Virus record (IMG/VR): IMGVR_UViG_3300042344_000498
Span: 1 to 23,038 of that record
Source of the DNA: a virus
Direction: 5' to 3' (one strand)
Length of the DNA stretch: 23,038 bases
Shown: piece by piece, positions 6,458 to 14,931 of the stretch
How the letters are laid out: each line of letters opens with the position of its first letter
How positions within the stretch are numbered: position 1 is the stretch's first letter
Notes under the pieces: model-generated
What the model saw: only the letters and a program-made list of their open reading frames with translations
Database searches by the model: none
Told to the model about the DNA's origin: nothing
Position numbers and translations under genes: made by a program

Positions 6458-6621
6458 TTGCGTTCAACTCGAAACACATTGATAAGCCCAATGAGCGCAA
6501 GACCTGTGCTCAGTATTGCTTCTTGTAACTCTGGGTGCAGCTTGACGCCTAACGCAGTCGTGAGCGCCAGTAATCCGCGCCATGTAGACGGTTCTTTTAA
6601 CCGTTCCAACAAATAGTTCAT
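6454..6621 (-). CDS. Small holin
   Basis: A 55-residue protein. ATG at 6621 overlaps the upstream stop as ATGA, so this start is preferred to one at 6654. The sequence MNYLLERLKEPSTWRG then two hydrophobic segments (about 15-26 and 35-49, with ILSTGLALIGLINVF) and a basic tail FRVERK matches small two-helix phage holins with the EPSTWRG...LTALGV pattern. It would permeabilise or depolarise the inner membrane so the lysozyme can act. It sits two genes before the endolysin. Confidence 0.75.
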   Translation of the reverse strand: MNYLLERLKEPSTWRGLLALTTALGVKLHPELQEAILSTGLALIGLINVFRVERK

Positions 6622-6836
6622 TTGCCCTCCGTGTGTTGTAAAATTTTCTGCCACAATTCTTTGCGGTCGCGTTCACACTCGGAAATTGCCGTTTCTAAAC
6701 GGTCAAGCCGTTCTGCGCGCTCGGCGTGCAGGCGGCCAATCAAATCAGTGTTGGTGCGATTCATCCACCAGATTGCAATGAGAAGCATGACAACAGTGAA
6801 CGGTTGCCCGTGCGCAACTTCAAGAAGTTCTTTCAT
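6618..6836 (-). CDS. Single-TM coiled-coil protein of the lysis cassette (i-spanin-like or holin-like)
   Basis: A 72-residue protein from the ATG at 6836; a TTG at 6857 overlapping the upstream stop is an alternative start. One hydrophobic segment (FTVVMLLIAIWWM, about 13-25) is followed by a charged coiled-coil helix (LHAERAERLDRLETAISECE). A TM plus coiled coil with the N-terminus inside is the topology of inner-membrane spanins, but at 72 residues it is short. It could also be a holin partner. Its stop overlaps the holin start as ATGA. Confidence 0.55.
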   Translation of the reverse strand: MKELLEVAHGQPFTVVMLLIAIWWMNRTNTDLIGRLHAERAERLDRLETAISECERDRKELWQKILQHTEGK

Positions 6837-6853
6837 GTTCGAGTAAGTAAACG

Positions 6854-7042
6854 TCAATCAACCGACAAATCATCAGGAGGCGCAAAACTGCCGTCCGGCT
6901 GTTGGATCCAGCCAATGTTGCATTGGACGTTTTCCACGTTCACCGCAGTGGTCCCTGTTGGCGGGGTCCACGGTGTGATGCCGTCCCATTTGGAAATATT
7001 GATCACGACTTTCGTCGCGTTTTCGACAATTGCGTATCTCAT
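6854..7042 (-). CDS. Small tail-fibre-associated protein
   Basis: A 62-residue protein: MRYAIVENATKVVINISKWDG, then NVQCNIGWIQQPDGSFAPP. This two-part pattern (an N-terminal strand pair naming an own value, then a CNIGW...DGSFxxP motif) is common in short phage proteins next to tail fibre genes. It sits directly after the glycine-rich fibre gene with a three-base gap. It is probably a fibre-associated or fibre-assembly protein. The exact role is unknown. Confidence 0.6.
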   Translation of the reverse strand: MRYAIVENATKVVINISKWDGITPWTPPTGTTAVNVENVQCNIGWIQQPDGSFAPPDDLSVD

Positions 7043-7045
7043 TGT

Positions 7046-8026
7046 TTAAAAGTAGGTTGTGACCACAATAATTCCGGCTCCACCATTCCCACCTGCGCCA
7101 GAGTTTCGTCCGTTGACCGCCGCGCCTCCGCCGCCTCCGCCGCCGCCATAAAACCCTGCTGAGCCTCCTGCTCCGGCGGGGTTTGTTGCGCCTCCTGCTC
7201 CGCCGCCTCCACCCATTCCACCCAGAGGCCAATTTGTGTTCACAGATAATCCTGCCGTGCCAGACGCTCCATCACTTGCTCCCCCCGTTGTAGCGGTTGC
7301 GGTTGTAAACGATGCAAAAGCAATTCCGCCGGTGCTGCCGTTTTGAGCAACCCCCGTGGTAGTGATTCCGCCTCCTGCTCCGCCGCCGCCGCCGCCGCCC
7401 AACGAGTTCGTCGCTGACGTGCCGGTTCCTGTATTTGAGCTGGATCCGCCGCCGCCCCCCAAAATCATTGCGCGTTGAGATGCAACCGAGCCTCCAGCGC
7501 CACCATTTGTGAGCCCAGAATTGCCAACCGCGCCGCCCGCCGCAAAAATCCACGTGCCAAACGACGACGTACCGCCAGCTCCTCCAGATAAACCATTTGT
7601 ATCGTCGGTCGTCCGCGCAGCCCCGCCGGTGCCTCCTGCAGCCACAGTCACGGATTCTGTGGCTCCAAGCAAATTGGCAGCAATTGTCCGCTGCGTAAAG
7701 CCGCCTCCTGCTCCACCGCCGCCCCCGTAAAGACCGTTTGACGCAATACCACGCCGACCAGACCCGCCCCCGCCTCCACCGCCGATCACAGTGACCTGCA
7801 CCGCACGCGCGCCCGCCGGTTTTGTCCACGTCCCGTTCGAGGTAAAAATCTGAATGTTTGTCGGCGTTGCGCTGCCTCCGGACGCGGGTTGCGTTGTCGC
7901 GCTCGTGATCCGGCCCGCCGCGTCAATTGTGAGCGCCGGGATCTGCGCGCTGCTACCGTATGTTCCGGGAGTCACCCCGGTGTCTTTCATCAGGTCGCTG
8001 CCGACTTTTGTAATTTGTTGGGGCAT
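7046..8026 (-). CDS. Glycine-rich tail fibre / adhesin-like protein
   Basis: A 326-residue protein. The N-terminus (about 17-45) contains [20 protein letters not shown], a short module also present in the large collagen-like fibre. Residues about 55-80 (IQIFTSNGTWTKPAGARAVQVTVIGG) are the entry strand of the Gly-rich phage domain. The rest is runs of glycine separated by short strands, ending GAGIIVVTTYF. Glycine-rich phage adhesins can form polyglycine-II helix bundles that display variable receptor-binding loops, as in S16-like Gp38. A distal receptor-binding role is inferred. The very G-rich DNA on the minus strand opens long false frames on both strands. Confidence 0.75.
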   Translation of the reverse strand: MPQQITKVGSDLMKDTGVTPGTYGSSAQIPALTIDAAGRITSATTQPASGGSATPTNIQIFTSNGTWTKPAGARAVQVTVIGGGGGGGSGRRGIASNGLYGGGGGAGGGFTQRTIAANLLGATESVTVAAGGTGGAARTTDDTNGLSGGAGGTSSFGTWIFAAGGAVGNSGLTNGGAGGSVASQRAMILGGGGGSSSNTGTGTSATNSLGGGGGGGAGGGITTTGVAQNGSTGGIAFASFTTATATTGGASDGASGTAGLSVNTNWPLGGMGGGGGAGGATNPAGAGGSAGFYGGGGGGGGAAVNGRNSGAGGNGGAGIIVVTTYF

Positions 8027-8029
8027 AAA

Positions 8030-8461
8030 CTATTGAGGAGCTTGAGGCCACACTACCGGGTCACGCGGGTCCGCAAGCGTGCCGGGTAAATCTCGCAAAG
8101 CTTGACGATACGCGCCCCACGCGGCTTTGTCTGCCGTCGAGTCGGGCAGTTGTGTCCAGTCGCAAGCCAATAGTCTCGAGTTGCGATCGTTTCGGATTTT
8201 GTGCAGAGCAATAACTTTGTCAGCAGCGATGTTGGCATCTGTCTTGTCTACAATCTTGACAACAAACACTTTACCGTCTTGTATAACTGGATCGCACCCG
8301 GCTAGTTTTTTCGTCCGAGTATCGTGCTCCAGTTCTGTGATCACGGGCAAAAAGCCGCGCTCCTCCAACTGCTCTGGAAGCGGCGGATTGCAAAACCCGC
8401 CAAACTCGTAGTGGTCTCCAATTTTGGCAATGATGCCGTTTTCTATTTTTGCAAGAAACAT
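8030..8461 (-). CDS. Tail fibre assembly chaperone-like protein
   Basis: A 143-residue protein. The C-terminal domain reads KIRNDRNSRLLACDWTQLPD, then AWGAYRQALRDLPG, the signature of the phage tail assembly chaperone (Phage_tail_APC) family. The N-terminal MFLAKIENGIIAKIG resembles the start of the 62-residue protein downstream. It lies between the two fibre genes with three-base gaps on each side, consistent with a role in fibre folding or attachment. Confidence 0.8.
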   Translation of the reverse strand: MFLAKIENGIIAKIGDHYEFGGFCNPPLPEQLEERGFLPVITELEHDTRTKKLAGCDPVIQDGKVFVVKIVDKTDANIAADKVIALHKIRNDRNSRLLACDWTQLPDSTADKAAWGAYRQALRDLPGTLADPRDPVVWPQAPQ

Positions 8462-8464
8462 AAA

Positions 8465-11400
8465 CTAGAAATTTGGGTATGCACTTAAAGGAGGAGTAAA
8501 ATTTGCATAGGCATACCTTTGAACATTTGATGTGCAACGAAAATCATCAATATATACAGGCTGATAATTGTTTGAGGAGTAAAATATAAGCTTATTCCCG
8601 TCGGTAGAATTAACGTCATAAAAAGTTCCAAACACTCCATTGATCCAAAAAACAGTGGTTTGATATCCAGTTCTAAATGCAATGTGTGTCCATTGATTTA
8701 ATGGAATTGCACTGTTTCCACTAGCTGTTTCAGTGCCTGCAATGTTGGTCCATTGCGGGATGCGATTGTTTGTAATCTTAAACTTGTACCCAACATTTAA
8801 ATCATCATTTGAAATAAAGAAAACATCTTGATCTTGTTGTATGGACGAAATGTAGATCCAAAATTCAAACGTGATGTTTAGTATAGTGTTGACACTAAAC
8901 GGATTTCCACTATTTGGAGTGTACGTAAGGCGATTGTTTCCTTGTGGCAACAATAAAGACCCTGAGCCAAATTTAACAATTGAGGTGTTTATTGATGGAG
9001 ATCCAGTTGTTAAAAATGAATTTGCATTTTTATAATCAGCAAAAGAATCGTCAAAATGCAAAAGCAAGTTTACATTTGAAAAATACGGGTCTCCAAAAGC
9101 ACTAAATGAATTTAACTGTCCAAGCGTAGTATATGTGTTATTTGCTGTTTTTCTAATGTTAAAACTCCATGAAGATATTGATCCTGCAACTGGTGTTGGA
9201 ATTGTGTTTGTTGAGTTATTCCATGCAACAGGCTGTAAAGCGTCGTCAATATAAACCCCGTTTAGTTGGCGGGCTGTGCTTCCGTTTTGCACAGCAAGAT
9301 TAACTGTAATTCCTTGAGTGGTGCTTAAAAGCGAATTTAAAGTAGAAGATTCGCTCCCTCTTAAAAATAAAAAGTAATTTCCAGAGGCAGGCAAAGTATA
9401 AAACAAATTCTTTTGAGAAAGAACGTCAAAATAGACAAAGCTGGGGGCTCCAGAATTAACAAGTGTGACCGTGTCGTAAATGCTGCCGCTGGAAGCGGGA
9501 GAAGCAGTACTTGCAAGCGTCAAACGACCCAGCGCATCAACCGTTAGCACCGGTATAGCCGCACTGCTGCCATACGTCCCCGGCGTGACCCCGCTTGCAG
9601 GAAGCTGAGACGTGGTGATTGCGGGGATCTGCGAAGTGGCTAGTACCCCAGTAATCTGAGCCGAAGAAATGGCAATTAGCGAGCTTGTCGCTCCGGTCAG
9701 TTGCCCAAACTGGTTAACCGTAAAAGCTCCGACCGAATTCTCGCTTCCGTAAGTTCCTGCGGTGACGCCGGTTAAAGAAACGCCCGGTCCAGTTGCCCCG
9801 CTTGCGCCCACCTCACCTTGGATTCCTTGAGGCCCTTGAATGCCTTGAATGCCCTGTGATCCCGTAGCTCCGGTTGGTCCGGGCACGGTTGAAGGTTCGC
9901 CGGAAGGGCCTTGAGCCCCAACAGGGCCCGTGGCTCCACTTGAACCCACCTCGCCTTGAATTCCCTGAGGCCCTTGAATGCCTTGAATTCCCTGAATGCC
10001 TTGCGGTCCCGTAGCGCCAACCGGCCCTGCGTCTCCCTGAATGCCTTGCGGTCCCGTAGCGCCAACCGGCCCTGCGTCTCCTTGAATACCTTGAGTTCCC
10101 TGTGGCCCCGTCGCACCAACAGCTCCAGCTTGCCCTTGAATGCCTTGAATGCCCTGCGCGCCCTGAGCCCCGGTGGCCCCTGCCTGTCCACGCACGACAC
10201 GCACTGTAATAAGTGCCCCGACGGCAGGCGCGGTTGCAAATGTAATTGTTCCGCCGTTATCAGCGGTAATTGTGTACGCGCCATCTGTTGCGCCCGGATG
10301 CTGGATCGTGCCGTCAATGGTGACTAGGTACGACGCCGCCTCGGTGCCAAGGTAGCCGTTGATCGGGCTAAACTGTGTCGCCCCACTCCCGGCAAACTCG
10401 GTCAACACGCCAATTCCCGCTGCCCCCGGGCCCGTGGCTCCAATTGGGCCTTGCGGTCCAGTTGCCCCGCTTGGTCCGGGCACGGTCGAAGGTTCGCCCG
10501 CAGGGCCTTGAGCCCCAACAGGGCCGGTCGCCCCGCTTGCGCCCACCTCACCTTGGATTCCTTGAGGCCCTTGAATGCCTTGCGCCCCAGCGGGGCCCGT
10601 GGCCCCGCTTGGTCCTAGCTGCCCATAAAGCACTTGCGCAGCAGTTAAAATCACACTCGGGATTGCCGGTGCAGGTGCAGAGGCCGCTGCGTACTCAAGA
10701 GTGACCGCCGTATCGGTGGTCTGCCAATGAAGTTCAAGGTAATCGTTTGCTGCAAGCTTGAGGACGTAATTAACCGTGCCAATCTGCCGCCCCGGCGCAC
10801 CCCCGTGACTTTCTGTGATGCTCCACCGGGAGTCTGTGTCAGGGACGGTTGTGCCATTTTTTGAAAGCCAAATGCTGGCGTCGTGGATTTGATTGCTGCT
10901 GTTGTTCCACTGAACGCTGAAAGTGATCGAATAAACGCCAGCGACAGCAAACGTAACGCGGCTACCCGACACAATAGACACGCCCGCAGAATTAGGATCA
11001 GTGTTGTTGTAACTGATCGGGTATCCCGTGTTGATCGCCGCTGCGCTTTGATTGATTGTGCTCCAAAAAGATCCCCAGAAAGCGTCGGTTGAACTAATGC
11101 CCGCAGGGCCTTGAGCCCCAACAGGGCCGGTCGCGCCAGTTGCACCAGAAGGTCCGGCCTCACCAACTGGGCCAATCGGGCCCGTAGCGCCAGTCGCGCC
11201 AGAAGGTCCGGCCTCACCAACTGGGCCAACAGGGCCGGTCGCGCCAGTCGCGCCAGAAGGTCCGGCCTCACCAACTGGGCCAACAGGGCCGGTCGCGCCA
11301 GTTGCACCAGAGGGTCCGGTCTCGCCAATCGGGCCAACAGGGCCTGTAGCGCCAGTCGCACCAGAAGGTCCGGCCTCACCAACTGAGCCAACAGGGCCGG

Positions 11401-12025
11401 TCGCGCCAGTCGCGCCAGAGGGTCCGGTCTCGCCAATCGGGCCAACAGGGCCCGTAGCGCCAGTCGCACCAACGCCAGTTGCGCCAGTCGCGCCAGAAGG
11501 TCCGGTCTCACCAACTGAGCCAACAGGGCCGGTCGCGCCAGTCGCGCCAGAAGGTCCGGCCTCACCAACTGAGCCAACAGGGCCGGTCGCGCCAGTCGCG
11601 CCAGAAGGTCCGGTCTCGCCAATCGGGCCAACAGGGCCCGTAGCGCCAGTCGCGCCAGAAGGTCCGGCCTCACCAACTGGGCCAACAGGGCCGGTCGCGC
11701 CAGTCGCGCCAGAGGGTCCGGTCTCGCCAATCGGGCCAACAGGGCCCGTAGCGCCAGTCGCACCAACGCCAGTTGCGCCAGTCGCGCCAGAAGGTCCGGT
11801 CTCGCCAATCAGGCCAATCGGGCCCGTAGCGCCAGTTGCGCCAGCTCCGGACGGGCCAGTCGCGCCAGAAGGTCCGGCCTCACCAACTGGGCCAATCGGG
11901 CCCGTAGCGCCAGTCGCACCTTGTGCCCCAGCCGGGCCAACGGGCCCAACTGCCCCGCCGTTAGAACCGGGAACTCCCGTCAAAAGTTCTACAACAACAG
12001 TGTTTAAAGAATTGAAATCGGTCAT
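8465..12025 (-). CDS. Collagen-like tail fibre with C1q-like and LamG-like domains
   Basis: A 1186-residue protein and the largest gene here. Approximate layout: N-terminal cap (1-16); collagen-like Gly-x-y segment 1 (17-308) dominated by GAT, GPV and GPS triplets; a jellyroll domain resembling C1q/TNF heads (about 310-465, with [20 protein letters not shown]); collagen segment 2 (465-540); a strand-rich insert (540-610, [20 protein letters not shown]); collagen segment 3 with GIQGIQGPQ repeats (610-752); a linker with two copies of a GTYGS...LTVDA...GRLT module; a further strand-rich domain (848-985); and a LamG/concanavalin-like terminal domain (985-1186, [23 protein letters not shown]). 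The collagen parts should trimerise. The LamG end is a likely glycan-binding tip. The final third is visibly more A/T-rich than the collagen parts. Confidence 0.85.
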   Translation of the reverse strand: MTDFNSLNTVVVELLTGVPGSNGGAVGPVGPAGAQGATGATGPIGPVGEAGPSGATGPSGAGATGATGPIGLIGETGPSGATGATGVGATGATGPVGPIGETGPSGATGATGPVGPVGEAGPSGATGATGPVGPIGETGPSGATGATGPVGSVGEAGPSGATGATGPVGSVGETGPSGATGATGVGATGATGPVGPIGETGPSGATGATGPVGSVGEAGPSGATGATGPVGPIGETGPSGATGATGPVGPVGEAGPSGATGATGPVGPVGEAGPSGATGATGPIGPVGEAGPSGATGATGPVGAQGPAGISSTDAFWGSFWSTINQSAAAINTGYPISYNNTDPNSAGVSIVSGSRVTFAVAGVYSITFSVQWNNSSNQIHDASIWLSKNGTTVPDTDSRWSITESHGGAPGRQIGTVNYVLKLAANDYLELHWQTTDTAVTLEYAAASAPAPAIPSVILTAAQVLYGQLGPSGATGPAGAQGIQGPQGIQGEVGASGATGPVGAQGPAGEPSTVPGPSGATGPQGPIGATGPGAAGIGVLTEFAGSGATQFSPINGYLGTEAASYLVTIDGTIQHPGATDGAYTITADNGGTITFATAPAVGALITVRVVRGQAGATGAQGAQGIQGIQGQAGAVGATGPQGTQGIQGDAGPVGATGPQGIQGDAGPVGATGPQGIQGIQGIQGPQGIQGEVGSSGATGPVGAQGPSGEPSTVPGPTGATGSQGIQGIQGPQGIQGEVGASGATGPGVSLTGVTAGTYGSENSVGAFTVNQFGQLTGATSSLIAISSAQITGVLATSQIPAITTSQLPASGVTPGTYGSSAAIPVLTVDALGRLTLASTASPASSGSIYDTVTLVNSGAPSFVYFDVLSQKNLFYTLPASGNYFLFLRGSESSTLNSLLSTTQGITVNLAVQNGSTARQLNGVYIDDALQPVAWNNSTNTIPTPVAGSISSWSFNIRKTANNTYTTLGQLNSFSAFGDPYFSNVNLLLHFDDSFADYKNANSFLTTGSPSINTSIVKFGSGSLLLPQGNNRLTYTPNSGNPFSVNTILNITFEFWIYISSIQQDQDVFFISNDDLNVGYKFKITNNRIPQWTNIAGTETASGNSAIPLNQWTHIAFRTGYQTTVFWINGVFGTFYDVNSTDGNKLIFYSSNNYQPVYIDDFRCTSNVQRYAYANFTPPLSAYPNF
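11130..11950 (-). repeat. Degenerate 54-base tandem repeats encoding collagen triplets
   Basis: Thirteen GE[A/T]GPSG units encode an 18-residue block of the type [18 protein letters not shown]. Some units are identical at DNA level. Three irregular units contain a Gly-x-Gly break (one GAG and two GVG), as in natural collagen interruptions. Such repeats are prone to slippage and may vary in number. Confidence 0.8.
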
Positions 12026-12073
12026 GCTAAATAAATTAAATTTTTAAATTTGTTTTTAATTTTTCAGCACTGT

Positions 12074-12418
12074 TTAGGGCGTTGGGATTACTGCGGTAAC
12101 TGACCCTCTTACAGTTATTTTGTTAACAAGAAAACAAATAATTCTACCGTCTGGAGTGCGAGCAAACAAATCTGAATACACAATGTTTTCTGTGATTGCT
12201 CTTGTAGCTGTCCCAGAAAGAAAAACTCGCAACGTAATGCCGTCAGGCAATATTTCCGTTTCAAACTGCCCTACCAATTCTTGGTCGGCATTGCGTATTT
12301 CTGAGGCAAAAATCCAATCAGAAATATCTTGGTATGAACAATTTATCTTTAAACGAAACCCATACGCAAAATCAGCTCCTCGTGTTAAAGCAAAATTGTA
12401 AATGCTTGGGGCTGCCAT
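12074..12418 (-). CDS. Hypothetical small tail/baseplate protein
   Basis: A 114-residue strand-rich protein beginning MAAPSIYNFALTRGADFAYGF, then a segment ISDWIFASEIRNADQEL. The pattern (RGADF, then W...A.IR..) resembles small phage proteins encoded just before fibre genes, including the N-terminal domain of lactococcal BppU-type baseplate proteins. It ends 48 A/T-rich bases before the collagen-like fibre start. A role at the tail tip as fibre adaptor is a guess from position and a weak motif match. Confidence 0.55.
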   Translation of the reverse strand: MAAPSIYNFALTRGADFAYGFRLKINCSYQDISDWIFASEIRNADQELVGQFETEILPDGITLRVFLSGTATRAITENIVYSDLFARTPDGRIICFLVNKITVRGSVTAVIPTP

Positions 12419-12459
12419 TTCTGCAATTTAAAAAAAGCCAACATCCAAAGCAATCAAAA

Positions 12460-14220
12460 TTAAAACGCCTGAAGCGTGTCTCGGTATTTAATTGCTTTGT
12501 ATGTAATATTAATATTTTCGACTGATTGCGGTGTCGCAAAAAGTTGATGCGTGTAGACTTGCTCGTTTTCTGCGCCTAAAATCTGGAACAACCCGCACGG
12601 CGTGCCTGCGGGACTTGTAGCTTCCCACTGGTCTGCTAGCGCGGTCGCTGCCGTCTGCCACAGCGTTTGCAGCCCGGAAACGTCAACCGCTTCTGAAGGC
12701 GCAAAAGGGTCTTCCGGATTAGCGGGCAGCGTTGTGTAGGTAGCGTAGGGGCTTTGAAACGCCCACGCTCGCGTGTTGTCGGGCCCCAACGGAAGGTCCC
12801 CCGGAACCTGATAGGCGACGGTAGATCCGTCGTTGGCAAAAACCTCCCCGAACTCAATTGAATGCCCCACTAAACCAATCTCCGGGTCGTAAAGTCGCCC
12901 CGAAAGAATTTGGCCCTCTAGGACATGCATTCGCGGCGAGTAGTAAGGAGCGCAGCCGAATTTTAACTGCGCGATGCAGTCATCCGGGGTGAACCCAATC
13001 GCGACAGGATGGACGGCGACGCTGAGCTTTCCCTCCCCTTCGATTGATGTTTGCCCGTCGTCGATCATCCATCCGCTGACGGTGTGCTCAAGTTGCGACC
13101 AGTACCCGCTGACAAAATTAGGGTCTCCAAACTCGTCGATAAAACTCGGCAACGGTCCCGACAGGTGCAGCGCCAAATCGGCATTTCCAAATGCGGGAAT
13201 TAACGTCGATTCTCCGCCGCCAACCGTCGCAAGTTTTCCGCCAGCAAACCCAAGGCCGTAGATTTTGTCAATGCTGTACACCGCAGCTTCTTCCGCGCCA
13301 AACATCCCCGCAGACGCGCGCCGCCTGCACCAGTCGCTAATGTTGTTCCGAAATTGTTGCAACGATCCGTACCGCAACGCAAAAGCCTCAAGCTCTTCCT
13401 CCGCCCGGATCCACCGCGCAAACGCATCAATCTCTGCAAGAAGGCCGTTGGTCGCAAACCGATCCGCCCACACTTGATCAGCGGTTTCGAGATCTGCTTT
13501 TGCCTCTTCCATTCGGTCAATCTGCGCCGCTTTCCTTAGTTGCGCTTGCGACTGCAAGATAACTAATGCCGCTTGCTGCCGTTGAATTTCTTCTAGCCGA
13601 TCTCCAGTGGCTGTTGCCGCCTGCGCGGCCAATCGGGCCGACCACGCGCTAAACATGTTGGTGATCACCGTGGAGAGTTCCGCTTTTGCAGTTTCGTAAT
13701 CCTCCGGCGCATCGTAGCGCATTACCTTGTCCGTGACGGACATCCGAGGGTCCCAAGAGTGCGCAATGAAGCTGTACACGGGCCCAGAACCTAACCCGAC
13801 GCCCATCCACTCACCGGCGATCGCGTCGCCCAGCTCATCGCCTAATTGATACCCACGGACAAAAGCCCGCAGAGAGTCGTCCGGCATCGTATTGTTGTTA
13901 ACACCTAAAGTCGGCAACGGAGGATCCGCGGTAATCGTGTCCCGCCGCACAAACTTGCCATCCTCCCAATTGGGCTGCAAGGAATAGTCAATGCCCGTCA
14001 GGTTTCCAATTGAAGAAATAGGAGTAAATTCAATGGTGCGCTCCCACTGCTCAACAGCGTGATAGAGCCAGCCCGCCTGCGCCATCGGCACGGTCACGCT
14101 TGATATTGGGTTTACCGAGTTTTCAAAACCTCCAATCGTTGGGCTTTTTGGCGCAAGTTGTTGGAGTGGAATTGGATAAGGAGCGCCGCCTGTCATGGGA
14201 CAATAAAAGGTCCGTGCCAA
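12460..14220 (-). CDS. Unrecognised 586-residue distal tail protein
   Basis: A long protein of no family I recognise. The N-terminal third (to about 180) is soluble and mixed (MARTFYCPMTGGAPYPIPLQ). Residues about 185-285 are a charged helical segment, probably coiled coil (LEEIQRQQAALVILQSQAQL, then RMEEAKADLETADQVWADRF). The rest is strand-rich with many Gly and aromatic residues. It lies between tail proteins and the fibre, suggesting a tail-tip or hub role. It overlaps the upstream gene by 28 bases. Its DNA is richer in G/C than the tape-measure region, hinting at a different history. Confidence 0.6.
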   Translation of the reverse strand: MARTFYCPMTGGAPYPIPLQQLAPKSPTIGGFENSVNPISSVTVPMAQAGWLYHAVEQWERTIEFTPISSIGNLTGIDYSLQPNWEDGKFVRRDTITADPPLPTLGVNNNTMPDDSLRAFVRGYQLGDELGDAIAGEWMGVGLGSGPVYSFIAHSWDPRMSVTDKVMRYDAPEDYETAKAELSTVITNMFSAWSARLAAQAATATGDRLEEIQRQQAALVILQSQAQLRKAAQIDRMEEAKADLETADQVWADRFATNGLLAEIDAFARWIRAEEELEAFALRYGSLQQFRNNISDWCRRRASAGMFGAEEAAVYSIDKIYGLGFAGGKLATVGGGESTLIPAFGNADLALHLSGPLPSFIDEFGDPNFVSGYWSQLEHTVSGWMIDDGQTSIEGEGKLSVAVHPVAIGFTPDDCIAQLKFGCAPYYSPRMHVLEGQILSGRLYDPEIGLVGHSIEFGEVFANDGSTVAYQVPGDLPLGPDNTRAWAFQSPYATYTTLPANPEDPFAPSEAVDVSGLQTLWQTAATALADQWEATSPAGTPCGLFQILGAENEQVYTHQLFATPQSVENINITYKAIKYRDTLQAF

Positions 14221-14930
14221 GGCACAATTACCGGCGCAGCAATGCCGCGCATCATAAGAACTTGCACGCCAATGTGCGTTCGTAATTGTTGAAGCACTTT
14301 TCGTTGTTCCGGCTCTTCTCCAGCTCCTACGTTATAAACATTACCGTGACGAGGATCGTTGCCGTACACTACGTGCGCAATTAGCACACGGCTTTTGCTA
14401 ACTGTAAAAGGGTCATTAGAGACCATTTCAATTGGATCTGGGTAATTTAACCATCCTTCAGTAAAAGGCACTCCTGTTTTAAGAGTGGCGCTTGCAATTG
14501 TGATTCCATCAACGCTGCATTCAAGCCATACCGATTCACCAATGTTTGGAAGCGAAAATTGCCCCGGATCATCAGCATTGTCTTGCTCGCTTCCAACAAT
14601 AGCTCCAAGGCGCAAATTTCCAGCAATGGGAATTAATTCTCCAGTTTCAATTGATGAAAAATAAGACTCCCCTTGAACACGCATTACTGGAAAAGCTGGG
14701 TCTGACGGATAGCCTTCAATAACTTGAAAAGGCAAAAGTTCGCTTGTGCTATAACTTCCGCCGCCAGAACCGCCAGTTTGAGCTTCAATTCTTAACCTTG
14801 TTCCAGCGGAACTTCTTTCAAAAGTGTAACCCGTTCCTTTTTGAATAGTTGCTGCTTGTATTGCATTTTTTAATTGTTGCAATTGTGAGGCAAACAGTCT
14901 TTGTCCTGATTGAAAATTTGGAAGATCCAC
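14193..14930 (-). CDS. Hypothetical distal tail protein
   Basis: A 245-residue protein starting at GTG (14930), one base after the stop of the preceding gene. N-terminal helix (QSGQRLFASQLQQLKNAIQA), then a Gly/Ser linker, then strand-rich sequence containing FQVIEGYPSDPAFPVMRVQG. I do not recognise a domain. It is co-packed with two other unknown tail genes, so a tail-tip structural role is likely. Confidence 0.55.
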   Translation of the reverse strand: MDLPNFQSGQRLFASQLQQLKNAIQAATIQKGTGYTFERSSAGTRLRIEAQTGGSGGGSYSTSELLPFQVIEGYPSDPAFPVMRVQGESYFSSIETGELIPIAGNLRLGAIVGSEQDNADDPGQFSLPNIGESVWLECSVDGITIASATLKTGVPFTEGWLNYPDPIEMVSNDPFTVSKSRVLIAHVVYGNDPRHGNVYNVGAGEEPEQRKVLQQLRTHIGVQVLMMRGIAAPVIVPWHGPFIVP

Positions 14931-14931
14931 G

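Noticed and set aside
7272-7829. Long Arg/Trp-rich frame inside the glycine-rich gene, plus Pro-rich frames opposite
   Set aside because: Composition is what shifted or reverse reading of GGX codons gives; no start context or neighbour coupling.
10651-11808. A 385-codon open frame inside the collagen gene, rich in Leu, Ala and Arg
   Set aside because: It is a shifted frame of the 54-base repeats; repetitive G/C-rich triplets keep it open. The in-phase collagen frame explains the DNA.
11130-11950. Tandem repeats as a possible CRISPR array
   Set aside because: The units are contiguous, have no unique spacers, and stay in frame as collagen triplets.
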